Part shown: piece after piece, positions 7,342 through 14,164 of the stretch
Layout: each line of letters opens with the position of its first letter
Numbering within the stretch: position 1 is the stretch's first letter
Notes under the pieces: model-generated
Database searches by the model: none
What the model was told of the DNA's origin: nothing
Seen by the model: only the letters and a program-made list of their open reading frames with translations
Source: a virus
Virus record (IMG/VR): IMGVR_UViG_3300046557_000683
Location: 1-22,671 of that record
Direction: 5' to 3' (one strand)
DNA length: 22,671 nt
Translations under genes and position numbers: made by a program

Positions 7342-7589
7342 CGCACGCCCGCCTCCTGGCGAGCTTCGACGCGCACGAGGCTGCGCCGCACCGCCGGCGA
7401 CGGCGAGTTCAGCAGCTCGGCGTGGACACGGGTGCGCGCGTCCTCCAGCAGCATGCGCGCGACGTCCTCGACACCCTCCAGGTCCGGGTCAACCAGTGCT
7501 TCGAGCGTGACCTCGGCGGCTTCGGTGCCGTACTGGCCGTCCGAAACCTGCTTGCGAAAGCTCACGCGAACGGGTAGCTCGGTGCTCAT
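7338..7589 (-). CDS. Small hypothetical protein
   Basis: An 83-aa protein of unknown function. It starts at ATG 7589 (TGATG with the previous stop); GTG 7592 one codon earlier is possible. It has a beta-strand start (LPVRVSFRKQVSD), then VTLEALVDPDLEGVEDVARMLLEDARTRVHAELL, which looks like a strand-helix fold. It is linked by overlaps to both neighbours in the minus operon. Confidence 0.6.
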   Translation of the reverse strand: MSTELPVRVSFRKQVSDGQYGTEAAEVTLEALVDPDLEGVEDVARMLLEDARTRVHAELLNSPSPAVRRSLVRVEARQEAGVR

Positions 7590-7774
7590 CACACTGCTCC
7601 TGAATCCTGAAGTTCGGCGTCGCTGACGTCGTAGACCAGCCGCAGCACGCGCTGGTCGTTGCGCAGGTGGTTGATCCAGATGCGCAGCAGCGGCTCGCGC
7701 GACGGGCGCAGCTCAGCTTCGCGCTCGAGAACCGCGACGAGGTGGTCGAACGCGTCGGCCGCATTGCCGCTCAT
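7589..7774 (-). CDS. Small hypothetical helical protein
   Basis: A 61-aa protein starting at ATG 7774, which overlaps the methyltransferase stop (ATGA). The frame is open upstream to 7933 but that part is an Arg-rich shadow of the methyltransferase. The protein is helical and charged (AFDHLVAVLEREAELRPSREPLLRIWINHLRNDQRVLRLVYDV). No family is recognised. Confidence 0.55.
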   Translation of the reverse strand: MSGNAADAFDHLVAVLEREAELRPSREPLLRIWINHLRNDQRVLRLVYDVSDAELQDSGAV

Positions 7775-9243
7775 CGCAGCGCGTCCACGGCGACCAGGCG
7801 ATGGCCCAGCCACTCGGCCACCACCGCGACCACGCCGTTGCCGCACATGCGGTAACGGTGCGAGTCGGCGATAGGGGTGCCGTCGGCGGCGTAGCGCGTC
7901 CAGTCGTCGGGGAAGCCCATCAACCGCTCGCATTCCAGCGGCGTCAGACGGCGCACGCCGGAGATCAGGTTGTGGGTGCGGAAGTTGTGGCTGCCCTCGT
8001 GGGTGTACGTCTTGCCTTCGCGGGTGCCGATGGGATCGGCAACCACGAGGGTGTCGCTGGCATCGCCGCGATCACCGCTCCACCCCCGCCCCGTGCCCTG
8101 ATTCGCCCGCAACGCGTTGGCCACGACGAAGTTCTCCGACTCCATGTCCATGCGGTAGCCGCTCGAGCGCGCCACCAGCGGTCGCGCCATGCTGTCATCG
8201 ATCTCGGAAGCGACCAGAAAGGTGTCGGTGTCGGTGTCGAAGTCGTAGCGGTTGCCGCGCGCGCTGCGGGACGCGGCCACGTCGATGGCGCCGCTGGTGT
8301 TGTTGCCGCCGAAGGCGACGAGGTTGTCGTCATCCTCGTGGTGGCGACCGGGCAGGTTGCTGCCGGGGTGGCCGCCGCCGCTCAGCGTGGCGGCGACGAG
8401 CTGGCCGGTCCACGCCTGGTCGGCGCGGGTGTTGCCGTGGTGGCTGCCGAGTGTGCCAGCGACTCCAGCGCCTGCTGCAAGCGTGGGGGCAACGTCTTCG
8501 CTCGCTTCTTCGCGCGCCGCAGGATACCCGCCGCAGCTTTCGCAGACAGCCAGTACTTGCGCGGCACGGGCCGCGTCTCCAAGACAGCCGACAATGACGA
8601 CACGACGGCGACGCTGGGGCACTCCGAACCAGCGCGCGTCCAGTACCCGGTAGGCCCACCCGTACCCGAGGTCGCCCAGACCGCCGAGGATGGTCGCCAT
8701 GTCCCGACCCGCGTTGGAACTAAGCAGTCCTGGAACATTCTCAATGGCGCACCACCGTGGCCGCAGCTCGCGCAGGATCCGCTCGAATTCAAACCAGAGA
8801 CTGCTACGCTCGCCGGAAAGACCGGCCCGTTTACCGGCCACGCTGACGTCCTGGCAGGGGAATCCACCGTAGACGAGGTCAACAGCACGTCCGAGCGTTG
8901 CAGCCCCGCCCCGCGAAGCGTGTGCTGCGTGTCGCTGATCGCCTGGTTGCGATCGTCCCACGCCATCGGCTCGGCGACCAGCACCGGAGACACCTCGTGC
9001 CGCTCCTCCCAGCCGTTGATCGTCGGGGCCAGATCCGTCTCGCTCCACGTCTCCGCATCGTCCGCCCCATGTGGACGCGTCCACTTTGCGAACGTCATCC
9101 AGACGCGTGACCCCTGGCCAGTGGCGCTCGAGGACGCTCAGACACCACGGGTCCGACTCCACCTGCATGACCGTCTCGATGCCCGCGCGCTCGAAGCCAA
9201 GCTCGAAGCCGCCGACGCCTGAAAAGAGTGACCAGGCGCGCAT
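7771..9243 (-). CDS. DNA cytosine-5 methyltransferase with out-of-frame insert
   Basis: A 490-aa C5-cytosine methyltransferase, which transfers methyl from S-adenosylmethionine to cytosine. Motif I is LFSGVGGFELGFERAG (6-21); motif IV is GGFPCQD with catalytic C130; motif VI is ENV (168-170); motif VIII is QRRRR (210-214). Motifs IX/X are RLTPLECERLMGFPDDW and CGNGV near the C-terminus. Between motifs VIII and IX lies a large target-recognition region made of loosely repeated modules (APTLAAGAG, LVAATLSGGGHPG, FVVANALRANQG, LVVADPIGTREG). Residues about 58-118 are odd: they separate DDVRKVD from VDLVYGGFPCQD, segments only about 10 residues apart in most relatives, and look like a shadow translation. 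ATG 9243 overlaps the previous stop by one base. Likely role: protection of phage DNA from restriction, if still active. Confidence 0.88.
   Translation of the reverse strand: MRAWSLFSGVGGFELGFERAGIETVMQVESDPWCLSVLERHWPGVTRLDDVRKVDASTWGGRCGDVERDGSGPDDQRLGGAARGVSGAGRRADGVGRSQPGDQRHAAHASRGGAATLGRAVDLVYGGFPCQDVSVAGKRAGLSGERSSLWFEFERILRELRPRWCAIENVPGLLSSNAGRDMATILGGLGDLGYGWAYRVLDARWFGVPQRRRRVVIVGCLGDAARAAQVLAVCESCGGYPAAREEASEDVAPTLAAGAGVAGTLGSHHGNTRADQAWTGQLVAATLSGGGHPGSNLPGRHHEDDDNLVAFGGNNTSGAIDVAASRSARGNRYDFDTDTDTFLVASEIDDSMARPLVARSSGYRMDMESENFVVANALRANQGTGRGWSGDRGDASDTLVVADPIGTREGKTYTHEGSHNFRTHNLISGVRRLTPLECERLMGFPDDWTRYAADGTPIADSHRYRMCGNGVVAVVAEWLGHRLVAVDALR
9071..9084. repeat. 14-bp perfect palindrome at methyltransferase insert edge
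   Basis: GTGGACGCGTCCAC is a perfect palindrome inside the methyltransferase gene, just where conserved sequence (DDVRKVD) ends and the odd insert begins. A related ACGCGT word lies at 9102-9107. It may mark the insert junction. Confidence 0.6.
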
Positions 9244-9497
9244 CAGTCGTCATCGACGTCGCGCTGGATGGTGAGCGTGGTCTTCGGCGGCGGGTTGCGC
9301 CGTCTCTCGGTCGCCGCATCGGCCTCCTGCTTTTCGAGCTTCTTGCGCAGCGCGGCAAACCCGCCACTCCGCTCGATCAGCGCGCGCGCCTCGGCGGCGG
9401 CGCCCTTCATGGACGCCACGCGGCCGTAGGACGAGCACTCGCACACCAGCAGATCGGGCGTCACCCCCAGCATGCGGTGCCCGCGCGCACAGTTCAC
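9243..9497 (-). CDS. Small Cys-containing hypothetical protein
   Basis: An 84-aa protein starting at GTG 9497, which overlaps the previous stop (GTGA). The longer frame to 9713 covers the neighbouring gene and is rejected. Residues 1-22 hold C3, H8, C19 and C21 (NCARGHRMLGVTPDLLVCEC), a possible metal knuckle. A helix follows (KGAAAEARALIERSGGFAALRKKLEKQEADAATERRRN). The C-terminus is acidic (RDVDDD). Unknown function. Confidence 0.6.
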   Translation of the reverse strand: MNCARGHRMLGVTPDLLVCECSSYGRVASMKGAAAEARALIERSGGFAALRKKLEKQEADAATERRRNPPPKTTLTIQRDVDDD

Positions 9498-9694
9498 GTC
9501 CGTCCCATCAGCTCTTCGCGCACGCGGTCGAAGGTGCGGAAGTAGGCCATGACAGCCGTGTCGCACACGTCGTCGATCGGCGAGCCGGCGTACACCTTGA
9601 CCGCGATGTCCGTGCCGCGCGTGCTCGTCTTGATCTCGCATGACGACGCGGAGTTGCGCTCCTGCGTGGCTGCCGCGGAGGGCGTCTCGCTCAT
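9494..9694 (-). CDS. Small hypothetical protein
   Basis: A 66-aa protein with an ATGA overlap at its start (9691-9694) and a GTGA overlap at its end. It reads MSETPSAAATQERNSASS then a short beta/helix region (DIAVKVYAGSPIDDVCDTAVMAYFRTFDRVREEL). No family is recognised; the tight coupling to its neighbours is the main support. Confidence 0.5.
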   Translation of the reverse strand: MSETPSAAATQERNSASSCEIKTSTRGTDIAVKVYAGSPIDDVCDTAVMAYFRTFDRVREELMGRT

Positions 9695-9912
9695 ATCGCC
9701 GCTCGCAGCACACCGCGACTGCGGCCGGTGGCGCGCTCGGCCAGCCACTCGTCCAGGAGCTTCGCGTGGATGCGCACCATGCGCTCCTCGCGCAGCACCG
9801 GGAAGCCCTTCATGTGCGTCCACTCGTCAAACTTGTGGACGCTGACCCCGCAACGCCGTGCCGCCTGGGCGCGGGTGAGCAGGATCAAATCGTCAGCCTC
9901 GCGATCGGCCAC
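9691..9912 (-). CDS. Excisionase-like HTH protein
   Basis: A 73-aa protein beginning at GTG 9912. It has a MerR/excisionase type helix-turn-helix: LLTRAQAARRCGVSVHKFDEW (about 11-31), then a wing with FPVLREERMVRIHAKLLDEWLAERA. This layout is usual for phage excisionases and small helix-turn-helix partners. With the integrase 1.5 kb away it could set recombination direction, or it could simply be a phage regulator. It overlaps the previous gene by 20 bp and the next by ATGA. Confidence 0.68.
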   Translation of the reverse strand: MADREADDLILLTRAQAARRCGVSVHKFDEWTHMKGFPVLREERMVRIHAKLLDEWLAERATGRSRGVLRAAI

Positions 9913-10108
9913 CAGCCGTCACCTCCTGCGATTCCTCGTCTGCAAACGTGGAGTCCAGGTGGCTGAGGTGCTCTTGTACCCACGCGCTGATCCCCGCTCG
10001 GATCAGGGTGCAGGCTTCGGTCTGCACGTCGCGGCCATCCTCGACGGCCATGCGCTCGAGCAGGCGACGCTGCGAGAGCGTCAGCGGAACGTAGAACCCA
10101 CGCGGCAT
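9893..10108 (-). CDS. Ribbon-helix-helix-like small protein
   Basis: A 71-aa protein. ATG 10108 is chosen over the in-frame start at 10165, because the extra residues fall in a region of operator-like repeats. The sequence PRGFYVPLTLSQRRLLERMA followed by DGRDVQTEACTLIRAGISAW fits a strand-helix-helix (CopG/Arc-like) DNA-binding fold. The tail (FADEESQEVTAGGRSRG) overlaps the next gene. It is the first gene of the long minus operon and may repress it through the repeats just upstream. Confidence 0.6.
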   Translation of the reverse strand: MPRGFYVPLTLSQRRLLERMAVEDGRDVQTEACTLIRAGISAWVQEHLSHLDSTFADEESQEVTAGGRSRG

Positions 10109-10181
10109 GACCGCAGAGTCTGGCTCCGCTCGCCGCGCCAACCCAAGAGTCTGGCGCGGCGACAACGCGCCGTTGAGGGGG
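10109..10181. promoter_or_regulatory. Operator-like repeats between repressor and early operon
   Basis: AGAGTCTGGC occurs twice as a direct repeat, at 10115-10124 and 10146-10155, spaced 31 bp (about three helical turns). CCGCGCCA (10133-10140) and TGGCGCGG (10152-10159) form an 8-bp stem with an 11-nt loop. The region could hold the promoter/operator of the early operon or a stem ending the repressor mRNA; no T-run follows. Confidence 0.4.
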
Positions 10182-10655
10182 CTAGCCCTCCATCAGGCGG
10201 CCGGGCGGCAGTTTGCCGCGCCGCGCCTTCAGGCGCCTCTGCTCGAGGTCGTGGCGCGCCTCAGCATCGACTCGCTCGCGCACCGCGATGCGCTCAAGCT
10301 CGGACTTGAGCAGGACTTCCAGTTTAGCGAACACCAGATCGGCGTCGATCTCTTCCTCGATGGAATGCACCTGAAGGACGAGACGAATGCCGCGCCTGGT
10401 CAGCGACGCGCCGGGAAAGAGCTGGTGGCCGGGGTCGGGCGCATCGCCCGCCAGCCAACCGACAGTGGTGTTCAGCGCCAGCGCAATGCGCTTGACCACC
10501 GTGTAGGGAATCGCCTGGGTCTGATGCTCGTATGCCGACAGCGTCGGCTGGGAGATGTTCGCATCGCGTGCAAGCTCAGCCTGCGACAGCCCACGCCGCT
10601 GTCGCAGCCAGCGGATCCGCGGACCAAGCGGATCCGGGGCAGTTTCCTGTGCCAC
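10182..10655 (-). CDS. XRE-family phage repressor
   Basis: A 157-aa repressor-like protein. Residues 14-70 are an XRE/lambda-repressor helix-turn-helix: IRWLRQRRGLSQAELARDANI, SQPTLSAYEHQTQAIPY, VVKRIALALNTTVGWLAGD. The C-terminal half is helical and charged (IEEEIDADLVFAKLEVLLKSELERIAVRERVDAEARHDLEQRR), suited to dimerisation rather than a LexA-type cleavable peptidase. GTG 10655 is supported by GGGAG 7 nt upstream. The perfect inverted repeat at 10722-10742, 66 bp upstream, is a likely binding site. It is probably the lysogeny regulator facing the integrase side. Confidence 0.82.
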   Translation of the reverse strand: MAQETAPDPLGPRIRWLRQRRGLSQAELARDANISQPTLSAYEHQTQAIPYTVVKRIALALNTTVGWLAGDAPDPGHQLFPGASLTRRGIRLVLQVHSIEEEIDADLVFAKLEVLLKSELERIAVRERVDAEARHDLEQRRLKARRGKLPPGRLMEG

Positions 10656-11022
10656 GCGTCTACTCCCGTGTAGTGCCTGAGGGAATGGGGCCTCCGGTCA
10701 AGTACCAATTTGCTCCCCCAGCGTATCGCCTGAGACGATACGCCCACACTAGAACATCTGTGCTAAGGTGGGGCAAGACTCAGGGTATCCGAATCAGGGG
10801 AAACCCCTGATAGGCACCCGTTGCACGATATTTCGCGCGCCGATAACATCGACGGCTGTTCGGGATCGACGGGGGATCACACTGCACATGATGACCACGA
10901 GTGGGAACGGCTCTTCCCCGTGTCGCGTTGTCGCCGTGACAAGGGCTAGCCGTGGGTCGCGGGGAGCGCCAGCATGAGTCGCGGCCAGTCTGGCCTACTT
11001 TCCTCTCTTCGCGGAGGTTGGC
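10656..11022. other. Immunity-region intergenic stretch
   Basis: A 367-bp gap between the repressor (minus) and the small HTH gene (plus). It holds the operator at 10722-10742 and a perfect 8-bp hairpin at 10793-10811 (ATCAGGGG, loop AAA, CCCCTGAT). A possible 42-residue reading frame from TTG 10821 to TAG 10949 reads DDHEWERLFPVSRCRRDKG at its end and looks better than its neighbours, but has no clear start signal. GGGGAG lies 8 nt before ATG 10975, which opens only 23 codons. No firm gene is called. Confidence 0.5.
10722..10742. promoter_or_regulatory. Candidate repressor operator O1
   Basis: CGTATCG (10722-10728) and CGATACG (10736-10742) are perfect reverse complements around a 7-bp centre (CCTGAGA); one more base pair (G/C) extends each side. 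It lies 66 bp upstream of the XRE repressor start. A second site with the same spacing is at 11326-11346. Confidence 0.6.
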
Positions 11023-11316
11023 GTGACTCTGATGGCATCCACTGACGAGACGGAACCGGGATGGCCCGTCCCGCCTCCATCGATGGAATCGTTCGTGCGC
11101 AAGATCGTGGATCGAGCGCTGGATGAGCGGCTGGTCCACCAGGATCCCGAGTTCGGGCGCATCATCGAAGTCGCCGCCGAGATCCGCGAAGACACCGGCT
11201 ATCCGGCCACCGAGCAACAGGTCTGCCTGCGTCTGAATTGCAGCGTGCGCACCCTCCAGCGCAAGCTCGGCGGCCAGCGCTGGGATGACGTCCGCATGAT
11301 GTCGCCGCCGCAATAG
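11023..11316 (+). CDS. Small HTH protein upstream of integrase
   Basis: A 97-aa protein. GGAGG at 11013-11017 lies 5 nt before GTG 11023, which is chosen over ATG 11032. The N-terminal part is Pro-rich and acidic (STDETEPGWPVPPPSMESFVRKIVDRAL). The C-terminal part has a helix (FGRIIEVAAEIREDTGYPA) and a helix-turn-helix (TEQQVCLRLNCSVRTLQRKLGG) like those of AraC or transposase-type DNA-binding domains. Given its place before the integrase it could be a Cro-like regulator or a directionality factor. No family is recognised with certainty. Confidence 0.65.
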   Translation: MTLMASTDETEPGWPVPPPSMESFVRKIVDRALDERLVHQDPEFGRIIEVAAEIREDTGYPATEQQVCLRLNCSVRTLQRKLGGQRWDDVRMMSPPQ

Positions 11317-11325
11317 TGTGATCAT

Positions 11326-11346
11326 CGTATCGGTATGCCCGATAAT
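11326..11346. promoter_or_regulatory. Candidate repressor operator O2, before integrase
   Basis: CGTATCG (11326-11332), 7-bp centre, then CGATAAT (11340-11346): the same layout as O1, with the second arm matching at five of seven bases. It lies 66 bp before the integrase start, just after the stop of the small HTH gene. It suggests that the repressor also controls the integrase. Confidence 0.5.
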
Positions 11347-11351
11347 GAGGA

Positions 11352-11381
11352 CTCCCTGGCCGGTTTGCAGCGGCCAGGGAG
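11352..11381 (+). terminator. 11-bp hairpin between HTH gene and integrase
   Basis: CTCCCTGGCCG (11352-11362) and CGGCCAGGGAG (11371-11381) form a perfect 11-bp stem with an 8-nt loop. No T-run follows, so it is a weak terminator or an mRNA stem in the integrase leader rather than a clear intrinsic terminator. Confidence 0.4.
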
Positions 11382-11390
11382 AACACCATC

Positions 11391-11411
11391 GGTAGGAGAT
11401 ATCTACCAACG
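11391..11411 (+). promoter_or_regulatory. Integrase ribosome-binding site inside a small stem
   Basis: AGGAG at 11394-11398 is the only Shine-Dalgarno-like word before ATG 11412, but it is 13 nt away. GGTAG (11391-11395) and CTACC (11403-11407) can pair, enclosing the AGGAG and the palindrome AGATATCT region; pairing would both hide the site and shorten the distance to the start. Confidence 0.35.
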
Positions 11412-12623
11412 ATGCCAAGAAATAGTAAACCCGCGCCGACGCGCCACGCTCGCGGCGAGACATCGGTCCGCGAGATCGGTTCCGGCAAATGGCGCGCCCG
11501 CAAGTATCTGGGACGCCATCCCGGCACTGGCAAGCCGGTCAACCTCGACAGGTACGGCGCGACCTCGACCGCGGCGCTGGAGAAGCTGGATACGGCGCTG
11601 CGCGAGTGGGACGGCAAGAGCGTGATCATGCCGCGCCGCGTCGGCTCCATGACCCTTGGCGTCTGGCTGGACACCTGGCTCGACAACGCCGACCTCCAGC
11701 CCACCACGCGCGTCACGTACGCGTCGCTGCTCAATACATGGGTCAAGCCCTACATCGGCGCGGTGCCGCTGAGCGACGACGAGTTGACCATCGAGGTGAT
11801 GCAGGAGTGGCGCAAGCGCATCGTCCGCAAGGGAGCCTCGCCCTCGACCCAGCAGAACGCGCTGCGGCGATTGCGCGCCGCGCTGTCGGTCGCCATCGGT
11901 CGCGGCCTGCTCAAGGGCATCAACGTCGCCACGTTCGTGAGCGCGCCGCCGCTGCCCGAGACGGACGTGCCGCCGCCTGACTCGGGCAAGACCGCCGCGC
12001 TGCTGGAGGCGGCGCGGGGGGAGTGGCTGGAGTACACGTTGCCGGTGCTGCTGGGACTGGGCCTGCGCAAAGGCGAGGTGCCGGCGCTGCGCTGGAGAGA
12101 CGTCAACTTTGCCGACCGCACTGTCACCATCGGCCGCCATATTCAGCGCACCGGCAACAGCGGCCTGCTGATCATGACCGGCACCAAGTCCCATCCCACC
12201 AAGACGTGGACGCTGCCGATGATCGACGCTGTCTACAACGCGCTGCTCGCCCAGCGCGACCTCCAGGCGTTCCAGGCGAAGAAGAAGGGCAAGAAGTGGA
12301 TCGGGCCGGCGGCTGGCTCGCCCGAGTGCCCCGTCTTCGCGTCTACCCTCGGCACCACGCTTGAGCCGATCCGCCTGCACACATGGTTCAAGCGCATCGC
12401 CGCGCGCGCCGGACAACCCGAGAAGCGGCTCCACAAGATGCGACACGACTGCGCCGGCTTCATGCTCGACAACGGCGTGCCCATCGAGGTGGTCAGCAAG
12501 TTGATGCGGCACACGAACATCGGCATCACGCTCAGGTACTACGCGCACCTGACCGAGAAGCTGAAGTACGACGCGCTCAGCGTGCTGAACAACGTCCTCC
12601 AGCAGCGCGCTGGAGGAACCTGA
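11412..12623 (+). CDS. int: Tyrosine recombinase (phage integrase)
   Basis: A 403-aa tyrosine integrase that inserts phage DNA into the host chromosome at att sites. The N-terminal arm-binding region (about 15-70: VREIGSGKWRARKYLG, GKPVNLDRYGATSTAALEKL) is followed by a SAM-like core-binding domain (about 82-175: TLGVWLDTWLDNADLQPTTRVTYASLLNTWVK). The catalytic domain starts near 190. Catalytic residues are R219 in GLGLRKGEV, K259 in TGTKSH, H341 and R344 in LHKMRHD, H367 in LMRHTNIG and the nucleophile Y377 in LRYYAHL. The set is complete, so it should be active. It starts at ATG 11412 and its leader contains a hairpin and a candidate repressor operator. No att site could be identified. Confidence 0.93.
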   Translation: MPRNSKPAPTRHARGETSVREIGSGKWRARKYLGRHPGTGKPVNLDRYGATSTAALEKLDTALREWDGKSVIMPRRVGSMTLGVWLDTWLDNADLQPTTRVTYASLLNTWVKPYIGAVPLSDDELTIEVMQEWRKRIVRKGASPSTQQNALRRLRAALSVAIGRGLLKGINVATFVSAPPLPETDVPPPDSGKTAALLEAARGEWLEYTLPVLLGLGLRKGEVPALRWRDVNFADRTVTIGRHIQRTGNSGLLIMTGTKSHPTKTWTLPMIDAVYNALLAQRDLQAFQAKKKGKKWIGPAAGSPECPVFASTLGTTLEPIRLHTWFKRIAARAGQPEKRLHKMRHDCAGFMLDNGVPIEVVSKLMRHTNIGITLRYYAHLTEKLKYDALSVLNNVLQQRAGGT

Positions 12624-12640
12624 CCAGAAGGAGGGGAACA

Positions 12641-13282
12641 TTGCAGGTGTCCAGGATCGACCCACCGGAGATCGAGGTCGAGTTAACGCCGCGGCAGCGC
12701 TTCGTCGCGCTGCTGCGGGAGGCGCGCGACAATCATCCGGACCTGTCGCCGGGGGAGCTGGCCGACGAGATCGCCGCCACGCTGCCCGACGATGACCGCG
12801 AGCTGGTCGAGGCGTATCTGTCCTCCGAAGCGAGGAACATCCTGGCGCTCGAGTTGAGCCGTCAGGATCTGACCAATCGCGCTCAGATCTTTCACGTCTT
12901 CGACCTCAAAAATCCGAAGGCCCCGCCGGTCGCGCAGCGCAGCGAGAAGGTCAAGAACACGCTGTACGACCGCATCGAGGAGTGGCGCGAGTTCGTGCCC
13001 TCGCAGCGCCGCAGCCGCGCGCTGTTCGACATGACCCGCGACGAGCTTCGCGAGTCGGCTCGCTTCGATCTGTCGAAGACCTACCACCACGCCTTCAAGG
13101 CGCGGCTGAAGCTCCAGCTTGCCGAGCGTCTGAAAGGCACCCAGGTCGTCAGCGACCTGTACGACGCCGAAGCGATCGTCGACCTCACGCAACGCATCAA
13201 GACGGAGATGAATCGTGGGAATTTTCGCCTCAAAATCACACCTGTGGACGCGCTACCGGGCGCAGATTCAGTTCAGGGATAA
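12641..13282 (+). CDS. Unknown helical protein after integrase
   Basis: A 213-aa protein of unknown function. AAGGAGGGG at 12628-12636 sits right before TTG 12641, making TTG the best start; GTG 12647 is too far from the site. The protein is charged and mostly helical: ELTPRQRFVALLREARDNHPDLSPGELADEIAATLPDDDRELVEAYL, then YDRIEEWREFVPSQRRSRALFDMTRDELRESARF, then HHAFKARLKLQLAERLKGTQVV. The C-terminal DAEAIVDLTQRIKTEMNRGNF segment precedes the next gene, which overlaps by 68 bp. It starts 17 nt after the integrase stop, so the two are probably cotranscribed. Confidence 0.72.
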   Translation: MQVSRIDPPEIEVELTPRQRFVALLREARDNHPDLSPGELADEIAATLPDDDRELVEAYLSSEARNILALELSRQDLTNRAQIFHVFDLKNPKAPPVAQRSEKVKNTLYDRIEEWREFVPSQRRSRALFDMTRDELRESARFDLSKTYHHAFKARLKLQLAERLKGTQVVSDLYDAEAIVDLTQRIKTEMNRGNFRLKITPVDALPGADSVQG

Positions 13283-13946
13283 GGTCATGGGCGGCACGCC
13301 GCGCAACCCTCAGGTCATCGAGGGCTGGCTGCGGTCGAAGTCCGGCGTCACCGACGAGGAGGAGATCCAGTCGATGATGCGCCGCACGATGGTGGAGAGC
13401 GGCACCTGGCGACCAGACATGACGCCCGAAGAGATTGCCGAGGCGTCCAAACAGGTCGCCGCGCTGAAGGAAACCACGGGCTTCAAGATCGATCCGGAAG
13501 GTGGCCTGTACATCGAGCAGCGCCAGATCAAGGCAGCGCTGAAGGAGTCGACCAACATCCTGTACGCGGGCGACAAGTGGGGGCCGACGCGGAAGGGGCC
13601 GAAGCAGTTCCTCGCGGAACGCGTCTTCGTCACCCCAGAGCACATCTCACTGGGGCGCATGGAGCCGGACGGGGTCGAGCTGGTCATCGGCCACATCGTC
13701 GGCCCGCAGGGACCGCGCAGCACGCTCGGCTACCACGAGTACGTGCTGCGGCCGATCCTCGATTTCGACGTGCTGGTGGCGCGCGACTCGATCCTGGAAG
13801 AGTGGTGGGTGGATCTGTGGACGCACATGGAGGAGAACGGACTCGGCGCGCTGCGCTCGCAGGGGTACGGGCGCTTCGATCTGCTCAAGTGGGAGAAGAT
13901 CGACCTGACCAGAGACGCGCCGGTGCGCGGGCGCAGGGCGAGCTAG
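13215..13946 (+). CDS. Unknown protein with RAMP-like glycine motif
   Basis: A 243-aa protein of unknown function beginning at GTG 13215, with GGAG 7 nt upstream; ATG 13287 is an alternative. It starts MGGTPRNPQVIEGWLRSK from about residue 25, then a helical region (EEIQSMMRRTMVESG, MTPEEIAEASKQVAAL). The second half is beta-rich: FLAERVFVTPEHISL, VELVIGHIVGPQGPRSTLG, YVLRPILDFDVLVARDSI. It ends with EENGLGALRSQGYGRFDLLKW, which resembles the glycine-rich loop of RAMP/ferredoxin-fold RNA-binding proteins (Cas5/Cas6/Cas7). That likeness is by eye only. It is the last gene before the 1-kb C-rich tract and overlaps the previous gene by 68 bp. Confidence 0.72.
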   Translation: MGIFASKSHLWTRYRAQIQFRDKVMGGTPRNPQVIEGWLRSKSGVTDEEEIQSMMRRTMVESGTWRPDMTPEEIAEASKQVAALKETTGFKIDPEGGLYIEQRQIKAALKESTNILYAGDKWGPTRKGPKQFLAERVFVTPEHISLGRMEPDGVELVIGHIVGPQGPRSTLGYHEYVLRPILDFDVLVARDSILEEWWVDLWTHMEENGLGALRSQGYGRFDLLKWEKIDLTRDAPVRGRRAS

Positions 13947-14138
13947 CGTGTGCCCGCAGCCCAGTCGCGCTGCAACGATGCGCGACATCTGCGGCACCCC
14001 GACACATCAGCCCCATTCATCCCGACCCCTGCCCGACACGTCAAACCAAGACGGGCCGAGTCCGATCATGCCGACTAACCTGTCCGCGCCTGCTCATTGG
14101 CGCATCCGCGCAGAACTAACCGACATGCCGCGGCATGT

Positions 14139-14164
14139 CCCGTCCCGTCCCGTCCACCCGTCCC
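14139..14164 (-). other. G-quadruplex motif (minus strand)
   Basis: Five C3 tracts at 14139-14141, 14144-14146, 14149-14151, 14157-14159 and 14162-14164 with loops of 2, 2, 5 and 2 nt. Read on the minus strand they are five G3 tracts with short loops, a strong three-layer quadruplex motif. It lies inside the periodic tract, where CCCGT is tandemly repeated. Confidence 0.6.

Noticed and set aside
7801-9222. 473-codon plus-strand frame
   Set aside because: It lies opposite the cytosine methyltransferase, whose motifs are clear; the plus translation is low-complexity Ala/Val/Gly.
11412-12623. Attachment site next to integrase
   Set aside because: No tRNA end and no long direct repeat could be found around the integrase, so no att site is called.
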